A DNA stretch of 64,000 bases from Watersipora subatra (lineage: Eukaryota > Bryozoa > Gymnolaemata > Cheilostomatida > Watersiporidae): contig NC_088711.1 in NCBI RefSeq assembly GCF_963576615.1, positions 6,572,001-6,636,000 on the forward strand. The letters run 5' to 3'. Below are positions 24,301 through 35,710 of the stretch, one piece after another (position 1 is the stretch's first letter; each line of letters opens with the position of its first letter). The position numbers and the translations under genes are program-made. Below the pieces are notes generated by a model that was not told the origin of the DNA, searched no databases, and saw only the letters and a list, made by a program, of their open reading frames with translations.

Positions 24301-27300
24301 CAGCGAGTCGTCCAACCATATGCTGTCTTGCAGTCTGCAAAAAAGGCTAGATAGCGAATTGTTACTTTTTAGAATATCGGAATATCGGAATATCGTGCTA
24401 TGAATATGCTTTAAAATTAGCCAAAGCTCAGTTAATCACTCGGTCATGTGGTGCATTAAGACCGACACCATACAGTTAATATGATCACGTACCGGGTCTA
24501 TCTTGTATTTCTGCAGTATCATGAAGAAATTGTTGGAGCCCATGTTTACATCATTCAGCAATTTCTCTTTCTGTTCTATGTCTGTTTTACATTCTTTCAA
24601 TTTCAGTTTTAACTCTTCCACCGCACTGCTTTCTTCCTCCATTCTTCTTACTCCCCTAAGAAAGTTTAGAGCACACATTATAGTCATTTTCTCATGTTAT
24701 TGAAAGAACAAAACTCCTTGCACAACAAGTACGTCTTTAATATACAAGCACTGTGTCGTCATTTTCACGTTCATTACAGTGTGATCGTCTCTCGTAAATT
24801 AATACAATAAAGATTAGCATGAGTAGTCTAGCCTTCAAGTCTCAACAAATTTGAATTTCAGCAATAATCACGATCGTTCTGGAAGGTTCTTCAAGCTATT
24901 TTCTGCAGATATTATTTGTTACTAGAAATAAGGCGATCAGGAGGAAACATTTGACCATACTCAGATATTTTCTTTTCTCCGTAATATTTAAGATGCTGAT
25001 ACTCTCTCTGAACGCCTTTACGTTCAATTTCAAGAACCGCTTTTTGACCTTCAAGGCTCTCTATCTGGAGCCGCAGTGCTCTCTGTATCTCATGCTGTTG
25101 CCTTATAGCAGGCAAGATCTCCTGAAATCATACTAAGTATTATATATGTGTAAGTATATATATGGCCTTGCGTATGCTGCTTAAATCTAGTTAGGTAGTG
25201 TATTTACTAGTTGTGTAACTCACCTCCTTGCTGGCAACCTTGCAGGCATTTTTTAAGAAGGAGACTGTGCTTTCATAATCGACTCTCTTCTTTCTTTGCT
25301 TTTCATACTTCTGCTGAGTAGCATGCGCGTCCTCTATCAGAACCAATAGTCATACGAGTAGTGTACAAGTAGAAAGTACCAATAGTCATACGAGTAGTGT
25401 ACAAGTAGAAAGTACCAATAGTCATACGAGTAGTGTACAAGTAGAAAGTACCAATAGTCATACGAGTAGTGTACAAGTAGAAAGTACCAATAGTCATACG
25501 AGTAGTGTACAAGTAGAAAGTACCAATAGTCATACGAGTAGTGTACAAGTAGAAAGTACCAATAGTCATACGAGTAGTGTACAAGAAGAAAGTACCAATA
25601 GCCGTACGAGTAGTGTACAAGTAGAAAGTACCATTAGTCATACGAGTAGTGTACAAGTAGAAAGTACCAATAGCCATATGAGTAGTGTACAAGTAGAAAG
25701 TACCAATAGTCATATGAGTAGTGTACAAGTAGAAAGTACCAATAGCCATACGAGTAGTGTACGAGTAGAAAGTACCAATAGTCATATGAGTAGTGTACAA
25801 GTAGAAAGTACCAATAGTCATACGAGTAGTGTACAAGTAGAAGTAGTTCATGCAATTGGAGGTCATCACTTATAATGCTTTTCATATTTAATTGTTCAGT
25901 ACCCTTTTACATAATCCAGGACCTAGCTTGGCAAAACAGAACATGTGATGTTTTATGAGGACTAGATGAATGCCCAGCGTTACCCGGGTAATAAAAGTCT
26001 TTGCACAGAACACTTATTTTCATTTAACATATACCAACATTTATCATTCTAACTTTCCAACTTCAAATCATGAAAAAAGTGTTTTGTGCAGTTAAAATAA
26101 ATTGAGAGAAAAAATAAAACAACTGTATAGGTTTTTAAGCTTTGTCAAACGACTGCAACTTTTAAACTTCATATCAAGAAGAAAATATTTTGTGCAAGTC
26201 AAATAAATTAAGAAACAAAATAAAACAAATATAAAAGTGTTTAAATGTGAATGTAAAATAATTAGCAAGTAATAGCTAAATTAAGTCTGTTTTGCTACGA
26301 TTACAATAAAAGCTGATTTATTAATGATACAATTAATACGAACTGAGAAAATAAAATAAAAATTCTGAATATGTTGAATTAATAATAACAATTCGTGCAT
26401 AGAAGTGTGTGTGTATGAAAAAAGGTTACTGTTCCAGCAAAAGTTATTCATCAAAACTTTGAATACGACGATACTTGTACCTTTCAACACTGGTACAGAT
26501 GTAAAAAAGGGATATCAGGCTTTCTTTGTCTGATCGAACGGAGAGAGAATGTAGAGGCTATTTCTACTCGAGATAATACAATTGTCCGAGTGAAAAGAAT
26601 TGACCTTGACCGCCATTTAGCAATTGAACCTTACGAAAAACCGGAAATAGAAGTTCACGAAAATGCGAAAAAGCAGTGTGTTTCATAGCGTTAATAGAAT
26701 TCATTAAGTTTTAATACGTCATTTAGCGCGTGCTATCGAGAAAAGAGTATATAAATTATAAAGTAAGAGCGATGAATTGTAAGACCTTTTGTCGTCTCGT
26801 GGTTAGGGAATTGGATTACAATCCTTCAGTCGTGATCATCGTGAGCGCAAATCCAGCAAATCGCGAAATTTCAAGTCCAACATTTTAATAGCTATATACA
26901 TGTAGCTATAGACAAACATTGAAAAATATATATATAAATAATAAAAAATTCGCTTTATGACCATACCAGCTTCTTTGTTAATAATTTGTTGCATGGGATT
27001 GTGAGCTCCTGTTCGGCCTCCCTTTGGCTTATCTGTGCCCTTCACCTCTTTATGGGACTTGTCGACTTTTTTTCTTGTATTTCCAAGCATCTTGTCTCTG
27101 TTCTTCTTGCTCTCAAAATATTCCTCATGGAACCTTTTGGTTCCCTGCAACCAAGTTGTCCAGCTTGAATTGACAAATACTGTACACCACACACTGACTG
27201 AGGATTGCTATTTCAATGTCATTTTGTGGTTATACATTCCAAGCTCCTATATCGATGTGCAAGTAGAGACTGTTGGAAAATTTTTGTCTATCTTTCAGCT

Positions 27301-30300
27301 CTTAAAAATGCTGTATCATCATTACATCTGAGAGCAGTTATTGGTAATGCAAAGCGTCTAGCAAGCATTATATAGTCTACATGCATGTATGGTTGTACGT
27401 ACATATGTATATATATATATAAATATATATATACACGTGACTGGACTCATGATGTACCTGAATTGATCTTTCAACCATGTTTTGTGACTTGTGGTTGACT
27501 GCAACAGCATCACTAAACTCCTTCTGGTGGTCCACAAGCTCGACTTCTGTATAAATCAGACTAAACAGTATCATGATTGAGTCACCGGGCAAAAATTCAT
27601 ACGCCTAATACGTGTACATTCCTAATACGTGTACATTCTTTCAGGCTCAGTTCTACTATGTTGAGTCTGCAAAACTGAGCCTTGAGAAGTCAAGTCCATT
27701 AAATACCAAACTATATTTTACTAGATGAATGCCCGCCATTACACAAGTAATAAGAAAGTTTTTGCACAAAAAATTTGTTTTAAATTGGCTGAACATCTTT
27801 ATTTAATAAATTTGAGTAACTTAAGCTAGTCTAAATCTTTAATATAAAGAGCCGTGTCCGTCCCTTTGAAGCCTGCGTTAAGAAAAATTGCGTCATGATC
27901 TCTCACGCAATCATGATTTTCAAGCGTCCTAGATGAAGCGTGATATTTTAACCAATCAGCATTAAAGATTGGCAGTTGTAACAACTATGATGTGCACAAC
28001 TATTCTACATTATCGTCTGTTCATTACACTCTGCAGATGCGCGTAGGGTAATGAACAGTACGCCTGTTTGCAGAACTGGAAGTTCCGAGTTCAATTCCAG
28101 TTCAAAGCATATTGCTCGCTCCTATAACTTAATCCCTATAACTGGACACACAAACAACATACAGACAAGCACCGAGATTTATGTATAGATTATTGTAAAA
28201 TCTTTTGAGTATGATATTTATATTAACTTTTTTTTCAACATAGATAGGCATGGTCAACCATGCAGTTCAATTTCAAGTTTTGCAGCAGCAACAAGGTTTT
28301 TAAGTAAAATTCACCAAAACAAAGGCTCATAGATTATCCTCTTAGGAGTGTTTACCTTTTATAGCTAACAAAGCTTCTAGTGGTTTCTGGATTAATCTAC
28401 TTATTAGACAGACACCTCATAGCAAACAATTTTAATTTATCGCTTCGATAATTTCAAAATATTGTGGACATCCTTTGTTTACCAGACCTAACTGATCAAG
28501 TTTCCAAGGATAACTCTGTGTGTCCTCTTTGAGCTGAGCCAAGATCTTCTGGTACTGCTCATTGATTATCTTAGCACTGCTCAGCTTCATCTTTAGCTTC
28601 TCTAACCTTAAAGACAGCGTCACTCTTTCACCTTTTTGTTTTAGTTATAATTTCAGATATAACCTGATATCTTAGTCTTAACTTGAGATATAACCTGATA
28701 TCTTAGTCTTAACTTGAGATATAACCTGATATCTTAGTCTTAACTTGAGATATAACTTGATGTTTATGTCAACATAACTTGGGATACAATTGATGTTTTT
28801 CTTTTAACGTGTGATGTGACTTGATGTCTTAGTTATCATAAATTGGGCTATAACTTGATGTCTATGTCTTAACTTGCTATATAACTTGATATTTTTGTAG
28901 TCTTGAGATATAACTTAATTTTTTAGTATACTTTAATCTTAATTTAAGGTGTAACTTGATGTCTTAGTTGCTATAATTTGATATATGCCATTTTGTCTCA
29001 ATCTTAACCTGGGCTATTGTTTGCTGTATTAGTTTTAACATGAAATGTAACCCACTGTTTAACACTACCCACTGATATAACACGATTTCTTAGTCTTAAC
29101 ATGAGATGTAACTTTATATTTTAGTGTCTCAACTTTAAATGTGGAAGTATTACACATTAGTCAACTCGTTACAAACATTTACTCGCTAGCGCTTTGCCTA
29201 GTTGCTAAAATTATTATCGCTAGGTTTGTATATAGAACAATTCTTAATAGCACTTTTCTTGATAGCATTTTTCACTCTTAGATGCATATATGCTATTCGT
29301 AAAATTTTTAATAGAACGAGTAAAATATTTATTTGAACGTATTTTAACCTACAAAGTTATATTTAGTTCAGCATATCACTACTCATCTCAATGAAGAGTG
29401 AGATCACTAAATTCATATGTAACTGACTAAATTCATCTCCATACCTCTGCCTGGTTTCACCTATTAAGGTGTAATTTTTTATGGATTACCTATTCTCCAA
29501 TACTCTGATCTGTTGCGCTTGCGGTGAACTAATATCATCAAATGTATTTCGTTGTGTTTTATCCAATAGCTCCAACTCTTCTGTCAGTTTCTGAACTTGT
29601 CTCAATTTATCTTCCTTCTCACTTACCTACAAGATTACGTTCTGTACAGTACCAACATTCTCTTTGCAGCACCAAGGTATTTAACTATAGTTAGCGTTGA
29701 AATTTTTGTTTCTATGTAAATAATTATCTCCTATACTACTTTATGGATCACACACACATTGTGAAGTCATTCTAAAACTTTAACTCGCTGTAATAATGAA
29801 ACCTCATTTTTTATTTCTTAGTTCTTTAGACACAGACATGTAGTTCATTATACAACCGATAAGTATATACAACTTATAAGTATAAGTTTGGCTTTACCTT
29901 CAGATTATACTTCTTTATCGCTTCGCAGACTTTGTTGTCTTGTATTTGAATGGCTTCAGCCATCGACTTCCTGCAGACAAACAGCTTTTCCACTGGCCTC
30001 TTCTTTTCATAGGCATATGCTATGTTATGCGAGTCAGATGTGGTTACATGGGTGCTCAGGCGCAGCTTGTTCTTTCGTCTCTCCAACAGCAAAGTAGAGA
30101 AATTCACTCTCTTCTCTTGCTCACTTTTATCAAAAGTTGCTTTGTGCTCATATTCTGTCCAAAAACAAAAAATTCGCATACATCATCTGTAGTCCGAGTT
30201 TTTCTTTTTTGTTAAATTGAATCAACTCAAATGCCAAAATTCTTTAATTTAAAAGCAAAAAAGTGGCTTGAGAGGTTGGAGCATAATTGGTAACCTTCGC

Positions 30301-33300
30301 AAAGCAAAATGAGGCTGTCATCAGCATCATTTTGATTAGTCACATTAGATTACTAAATTTTAATGTCAATTTAATGGGTTCTTGATAGAGCAGTAATTTG
30401 TTGAATTGATGAACAAATTAAATAGCGTGCAACATAATTGCCACTGAAACCAAGCCTAAAACTCGACCATCTTTCATCTCCATTTTAAAAAATATTTCTA
30501 GTAATTTAATCAAACCACGCATTTTCTGTTTGACTGTTTATGCCGGGCTGTAATTGGCTAAGTCATCTTTTCAAGCGTTCAGGGAGATGCTTGTCAGTCA
30601 ATAATTACAGTAATAATGCCATGCGAGAGACACTACTAAAAATCAAAAGATTATTTCAGAACAATCATACCTGCCAATTGGATTTTAGATTTTAGTTCAT
30701 CAAGCATTAATTCGTTGGAGATTCGATCAGGTGCCAATTGGTCAGCACGACCTTTTAAAGGTCGTGGCATTTTGAAGAAAAGCTAAAAGATAAAACTTTG
30801 CACAAATCTTGAAATTCTATCAAGTTGATGACTTTATAAACAACATTGCGCTATGATGCATGTTTGGTATGCTGACAGAGCGTCATGGCGTTGTGCTACG
30901 CTTTTAGAATGGTTGTTGATTCCCTACATGAGATAAATTTTTGTTAGGCGCTGTATGAAGAGAGTACTGAACATGGAAACATGGCTATTGAAATAGTCAC
31001 CGAGTTTCAGAAACTGAAGCATGTTTCCAGTATGATACAATATATGCTTCTCTGTGGTTACCTTCAATAATCTTTTCAAGTTGTATAGTATTTTTATTAA
31101 AACTAAAAGTTGATTATCAATTGATCGAGGGTGTTTTTAGATGCTGAGAATAAAAATCCATCCACTGACGCTCTGGCAAAGATGGCTAAATCAAATACTA
31201 TAGTTGAGCAAGAGAGGTCACTGAAAAGAAAAGCGAGGCTCAATCTTGGTTCAAAGCAGCTGACAAACTTAGTTGGAAAAGAACTTCCTGGAGGGTGCTG
31301 GAGAGAGACACCCTTGGTGGAGGTCTTCTAGTTTCTTCTGATCATTTCTTCTCTATTCTGCGTGTGATTATGTTTGGCAAATTTTAACTTTTTCATATAC
31401 CAGACAACGACATAGAATGAATTAATTGTAGTTTCATGGATATGATGACGAGAAACCTGATAACAGCGATCAACAAAACTTACAAGGTTTGAAATAGTGC
31501 TTAAGATGTTCCTCCCTCTTGCTGTATGTATTCTGCTTGTACATGTAACATGAGAAGTGAGACGGTGTGCTTCATACTTTATAACAAGCGAGTTGAAACT
31601 TCTGGTTGTTGTATTAAAGGTCTGCAAAAGTTCTATGTTATTCTGCAGTGCCAGCCTACACTGGTGTGCCAGGTGCTTCCAATATACTCGCAGAAGAACT
31701 TTCACAAAAACAAACTGAAAGGAAGGGTTAGTTTTTCCTTTTTGTTTCTTGACTTTCTATCCCATCTCATGCGCATAGTAAACTGTGATTGTACATACCT
31801 GTGTACATGCACACCAACCTGTGTGTAAATGCATTCATACGCATCCATGTTATATGTCCATCTGCTATACATGGCATCACTTCACACGAAGGACATATGC
31901 GTACATTAAAATCTATGTGCTGTCTTAAAATCTTAAAAGGCTTAGAATCGTAAGTCCTGATTCTGAATATTCGGGTCTGCTGACTATGTCATATCTGTAC
32001 AGAATTACAAAGTTTGGGGCTGACCAACCATTCCTTTTTGATCTGTCATCTGTCTTTTTTTAAGAGTTATTCGTCCCACATAATATTAATGGCTAAAGTG
32101 TTTATTTGTGTAGCAAACTGCCATATTTATAAAAGTAAAACTTTAGTTGCATTCTACTAGGCAATGTATAATAATACATAGACTACAATAATAATACATG
32201 TACATATAATGAAAATCTTCTAGTGAATATCTAGTCTAGATATGCGTTTCTTTGAAACAGAGAAGGTGCCCAAGAAGAATGCCCTGCAACGTTCACTAGC
32301 TTACACTATCTCAGGACAAGAAGAGGAGGAAATACGTAAGCAGGAAGTTAAGCAACGGTCTCTGCTGCGCCGTCTCTACATGGACATCGAGAGAGAACAG
32401 GTGAAAGAATACAGAAAGATGAAGGAACACATGGATAGAATAGCTCAGTGAGTTGGTATGATTGAAGGTTGTGCCAGTAAGTTTTATTGTGGACATAACA
32501 GATGTTCATACTCTATGTAAAGATTTCTGTGTGGGTTTTATGTCCATTTTCTGCCTAAATGCCTTATGGAGGTAAGACTCTTTTTACAGCTGATGTATCT
32601 TTTTACAGCTTTTATATGCTTGTGTGTCATCAGAAATTAATCAACTCAAAAAGCAAGATTTTGTAGCACTAGTTATAGAAATGTGTGTCGCCTGTCATCT
32701 TCAGTTTTAGCCTTTAATCTTCAAATACCTAACACACAATAAATTGGTTATACATGTTATTTTTGAAATGGTATAAAGTATGTGTTTGTTGGCCTGTCAA
32801 TATTGTAAAGATTTTTTAAATGAATTTTACAAACACGAACCTTTTTTTGTGCTTTATTGAATGAGATTTCATGCTTAGATGCTAAACTAGACGTTAAATG
32901 GCGAAACAAAGTAAAAAGTTTGCCATGAATATTTCCTTGTTTCAACATTTTCATCCTGTTCAAAATGAAAAAATTAGAACCACTGATGAAATATCAAATA
33001 CTTACAAATGAGTGAGAAAATTGTTTATAAGCTAGCGTAGTCTATTAGCTATGTAAACTCCATTGTCAAATTGGTTTTATTTTCTAGAATAAAACAAGCG
33101 AAAGAGGAGGAAAGAAAAAGGCAGGAACTGGAAGCTAGTCGTGCGTCTCTCCCAACTTTCCCAGGAGGATGTGTTGCAGATGCTAATGCTAGGAAAGCCG
33201 TAGAATTGGAACGAATTCAAAAGCAGCAGACAGAAACCAACAGGTATGCTGAAACTAGAAAAATATAAACGACTTGCTGTTGTTTCACAGCATTCTTAAA

Positions 33301-35710
33301 TGTTCAAAGAATCAACATGTACTTAATGGTTTCATGACTGTTCAAAGTGTAGTGAAGGCCCTTCACTGAATGGAATCTTGCATACCTTCAGCCAAGGTGT
33401 ACAGCCATTGATCCATACGATGTAATTATAAGTTTATCTTATAAGTGGAATCGTTTCAGCATCATCATTATGGCATTTTTTTGTTTATGTCTTTACCAAT
33501 GTTTGTCCTCATGACTACAATAAAATAGCACAATCCTCCTCGCAATGTTTTTTCTACATGCAGCTTCTGTGCGGAAGCACCAATCTATGATTATAATCGG
33601 GGCATGCTGGTAATCTTTGCTTCAGATACATAAAGGCATTGCGATCTTTGCTAAAAGAAAAAATAGAGCGACTCGGCATCGAGATGCCTCCATTGTGTTC
33701 ATGCGGCAATGACATTTGGGATGCTCACCCTGATGTTTGTGCCAACAACTGTCAGTTCTACAAGAATCCAAAGGGTGAGTTTTGCACATCTTAACATCAC
33801 TAACAATTTTTATGGTTACATATTTTTTGTTTGGTTGTGAGGCAAACTTTACTAATAAAACAATGACTTATTTACCAAATAGTGTGTGAACCAGAACATG
33901 CGTGTGTCCTAGACACTTCGATGAATGGCACGTTTCGTTGTAAGCATTTTCAGAACAGAGCTGTAAGCAGCAATTCATTTACACACCACTCATCATATGG
34001 GACTCGATAGATTTAATGTCTAAAATTACTTTGTCAACTATTTTAATTTGTCGCTATTTTAATCTCCATATGGGGCTCATTGTTACAACCTAAATAATTG
34101 ATAGAACCTAAGTCTTAAAATGTCTCATTAACACATTTTCAAATAATCGTTGGAAAATCTAATAATAAGCACTTATTCTAAAACCACAACGAACAAAACA
34201 AATTGTAAAATAAGAAACTAGTGTAAATTTTGGCTATGGCAGATAGCACATTTCCTCAGATAGAGAAAAATATCGTCTAGCACAGGGGTCAGCAACCCGC
34301 GGCTCCGGAGCCTCTTTCATCCCTTCACTGCGTCTCTCTGACTTTAGATTTTTTTCTCTTTTTTTCTTTACCATATATATGCTGATAATTCATAAAAATA
34401 TAGAAGTTTTATCACTAGATTTTGTAATATAACTTAAAAAATTGTAATTATGGTGATAAATCAAACATTGTCGCTTGTTGCGCGTCATCAGCAACCCGCA
34501 GCTCCGGAGCCTCTTTCATCCCCTCACTGCGACTCTCTGACTTTAGATTTTTTTTCTCTTTTTCTTTACCATATATATTCTGATAATTCATAAAAATAGA
34601 AGTTTTATCACTAGATTTTGTAATACAATTTAACAAATTGTATTATGGTGATAAATCAAACATTGTCGCTTGTTACGCGTCATTATTTATGCACCAATAA
34701 AACTGCCAAAATTACACCAGCCGGCACGACACTTCTTGATTTTTTTACCCCAGGTAGGCAAACTATGGCAAATACTAAGGAAAGAAAAGTGACAGAGGAA
34801 AGTAGAACATTTAATATTACATGGGCTGATTCATTTGTTTTCACTGCTGATGAGACCAGTTCACCAGTTTGCTTAATATGTAATGAGAAATTTGTATACA
34901 TAGTCAAATGTCGCAAGACACTTTCAGAATAAACATGCAGTCTTTGCTCAAAAATATCCAGAGGGAGATGAGAGAAAAAGGCTATTTCGGAACTGATGCC
35001 CAAGACTAATTTGAGTGCATTCGAATGGCATTTGCTGCAGCTAGAATTTAAATTTGGCGTTATGTAAGGAAGGAATGAATTAAACATGAAGTTGCAATTT
35101 TTATTGAAAGTAACTTTATTAAACAACGTAGTATTTTCACGTTACGATCAAGTTATTATTAGCTATTTTATTGTTTTTTGCAAGTGTAATTTTTTTCTCA
35201 GCAGTTAAATCATTATACATGCCACACCTTTTCGTTTTATGTTGTAAACATGGCATAAAAGCTAAACAAAAACGTTACATGTAGTATTGATATATTTTTT
35301 AATTTAAAATAGCAAAGGGCTATTTTGTGTTTGTTTCAAAGTTTGTGGCTCCCACTGCGTTCTTTCCTGCGAAAAACAGGTCCAAATGGCTCTTTGAGTA
35401 AAGGTTGCAGGCCCCTGGTCTAACACTAAGACACAATGTACAGCTGTCCAGTACTGTATATTAATTAGTAAACACCAGTCACAATCATGCAGGTAAATGA
35501 GGTAAATCATTGAGGTAAATCTCAACATTTCCCCTTTCTAATCCTACGTTGTCAATTCTTAATTTCCTTTGTAGCGTGCTACTATGATAACTTAAGTATA
35601 CCATGTTTGTGAAACACTTCAATGGATTCTACATAATAGGGATATCTTTCGTTTTAGGATATGAAAGAGCTGTCCAGTCACTTCTTGCTTCCTGCGATGT
35701 TCTTGACTGA
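18372..35710 (+). CDS. CCDC15-like coiled-coil protein (10 exons seen)
   Basis: Plus-strand exons join in frame: 18372-18539, 19760-19921, 20586-20718, 31141-31322, 31432-31486, 31649-31726, 32240-32447, 33088-33243, 33626-33774 and 35658-35710 (TGA at 35708). Together they give about 447 residues. N-terminal motifs are GGAWVEHNSQG and LKAFQKEVKMRV, typical of CCDC15 as I recall it. The middle is charged coiled coil (LLRRLYMDIEREQVKEYRKM). The C-terminus is the strongest signal, with PPLCSCGNDIWDAHPDVCA, then NNCQFYKNPKG, then YERAVQSLLASCDVLD; it is Cys-rich and highly characteristic. CCDC15 is associated with centrioles and cilia in vertebrates. Intron 3 (20719-31140, 10.4 kb) contains a whole antisense gene. 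The true start codon is upstream and not found; the acceptor at 18371 is tentative. Confidence 0.75.
19008..19578. repeat. Minisatellite, 19-bp unit, about 30 copies
   Basis: The unit is GAGGTATGAGGTACTAGCT with GTGTGAATTACT and TCTGAAGTACT variants. It lies in intron 1 of the CCDC15-like gene (18540-19759), about 180 bp before exon 2. Confidence 0.95.
21100..22195. repeat. Pyrimidine-rich minisatellite, 17-bp unit, about 60 copies
   Basis: The unit is ACCTCTCTCTTCCACTC. Three overlapping open frames of 330-407 codons here have a 17-residue period (LFHSPLSSTHLSLPLTS) and are repeat artefacts. The plus strand is almost free of G and has few A, so the CCDC15-like pre-mRNA would carry a C/U-rich tract over 1 kb long in intron 3. 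Confidence 0.95.
22255..22925. repeat. Minisatellite, 74-bp unit, about 9 copies
   Basis: The phrase CATAGCCTTTTCTCCACTAT recurs at 74-bp steps (for example 22325, 22399, 22473), with CATGACCATTTCTTTCTCTC and CATCAACCCCTTCCAACCCT. It is directly next to the 17-bp array and shares its pyrimidine bias. Confidence 0.95.
23636..23945. repeat. Minisatellite, 15-bp unit, about 20 copies
   Basis: The unit is GGGGCAATATGTAGT, with GGACAATATG and GGCACAATATGCA variants. Since 15 is a multiple of three it gives QYVVG-type frames on the plus strand and ILPHY-type frames on the minus; neither is a gene. It is about 250 bp beyond the stop codon of the ODAD-like gene, in the position of its 3' flank. Confidence 0.9.
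24194..30770 (-). CDS. Outer-dynein-arm-docking-type coiled-coil protein (ODAD3/CCDC183 class)
   Basis: Ten minus-strand exons join in frame: 30770-30671, 30154-29898, 29626-29490, 28606-28488, 27546-27458, 27144-26967, 25333-25224, 25121-24961, 24655-24493 and 24334-24194. They total 1455 nt, 484 residues, from MPRPLKGRADQLAPD to FLESPEVTTN. The protein is nearly all coiled coil. Segments such as VLENRLEKLKMKLSSAK, NEQYQKILAQLKEDTQSYP and AYEKKRPVEKLFVCRKS resemble, from memory, the outer dynein arm docking complex proteins. Those anchor dynein arms on ciliary doublet microtubules. The exact orthologue (ODAD3, CCDC183 or CCDC63) is not decided. If the weak donor at 24960 is not used, exon 8 reads on to a stop at 24912, giving a shorter end. 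The gene is entirely inside intron 3 of the CCDC15-like gene, on the opposite strand. Confidence 0.7.
25338..25846. repeat. Minisatellite, 36-bp unit, 14 copies, abutting an exon
   Basis: The unit is AGTACCAATAGTCATACGAG followed by TAGTGTACAAGTAGAA. Because 36 is a multiple of three, open frames of up to 188 codons with a 12-residue period (TRMTIGTFYLYT) run through it on the minus strand and through neighbouring exon sequence. The last repeat runs to within about 5 bp of the acceptor of ODAD-like exon 7 (25333), so the repeat supplies the intron's 3' end. Confidence 0.95.
25962..26240 (-). mobile_element. Helitron-like 3' terminus, copy D (reverse)
   Basis: Read on the minus strand it ends with TATTACCCGGGTAACGCTGG, GCATTCAT and CTAG, then T. 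The body contains CATGA..GAAG-type phrases seen in copies A and B. It is in intron 6 of the ODAD-like gene. Confidence 0.6.
26791..26853 (+). repeat. tRNA-like segment (SINE head)
   Basis: GTCGTCTCGTGGTTAGGGAA resembles the 5' half of a tRNA with an A-box-like TCGTGGTTAGGG, and GAGCGCAAATCC resembles a degraded B box. There is no clean acceptor stem, so it is read as a SINE head or tRNA pseudogene rather than a tRNA gene. It lies next to ODAD-like exon 6. Confidence 0.4.
27721..27800 (-). mobile_element. Helitron-like 3' terminus, copy E (reverse)
   Basis: On the minus strand it ends ATTACTTGTGTAATGGCGGG, CATTCAT, CTAG then T, a more decayed version of the same terminus. It is in intron 4 of the ODAD-like gene. 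Confidence 0.45.
28034..28105 (+). repeat. tRNA-like segment (SINE head)
   Basis: GAGTTCAATTCC at 28087-28098 is a good B-box match, preceded by CGCCTGTTTGCAGAACTGGA like an anticodon arm. The A-box side is poor, and there is no tRNA fold end to end. It probably derives from a tRNA-headed SINE. Confidence 0.4.
28648..29125. repeat. Degenerating tandem repeat, 31-bp unit
   Basis: The unit CTTAACTTGAGATATAACCT GATATCTTAGT is nearly perfect for about four copies from 28648 and then diverges into lengthening, mutated copies up to about 29125. It lies in intron 3 of the ODAD-like gene, immediately next to exon 4. Confidence 0.85.
34283..35417 (+). mobile_element. hAT-family DNA transposon, 1135 bp, with 8-bp target duplication
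   Basis: The ends are CAGGGGTCAGCAACC at 34283 and, inverted, CAGGGGCCTGCAACC at 35417. The flanking 8-mers GTCTAGCA (34275-34282) and GTCTAACA (35418-35425) differ by one base, the expected hAT target duplication. The left 199 bp is duplicated in tandem (34291 and 34490). The interior carries the N-terminal part of a transposase. It lies in the last intron of the CCDC15-like gene (33775-35657). Confidence 0.85.
34765..35005 (+). pseudogene. hAT transposase N-terminal fragment (frameshifted)
   Basis: An ATG at 34765 opens a frame with MANTKERKVTEESRTFN, then ITWADSFVF and PVCLICNEKF, a zinc-finger-like N-terminus typical of the hAT/Charlie transposases that gave rise to GTF2IRD2-like genes. 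The frame stops at 34930. A +1 shift resumes with HFQNKHAVFAQKYPEGDERK up to a TGA near 35000. The catalytic and dimerisation regions are absent, so it is dead. Confidence 0.75.

Noticed and set aside
25303-25869. 188-codon frame with repeated TRMTIGTFYLYT
   Set aside because: Product of the 36-bp array running through part of a real exon in another frame; the exon's own frame differs.
26791-26853. Functional tRNA gene
   Set aside because: B box is degraded and no acceptor stem pairs; SINE head is the better reading. The same applies to 28034-28105 and 55811-55868.
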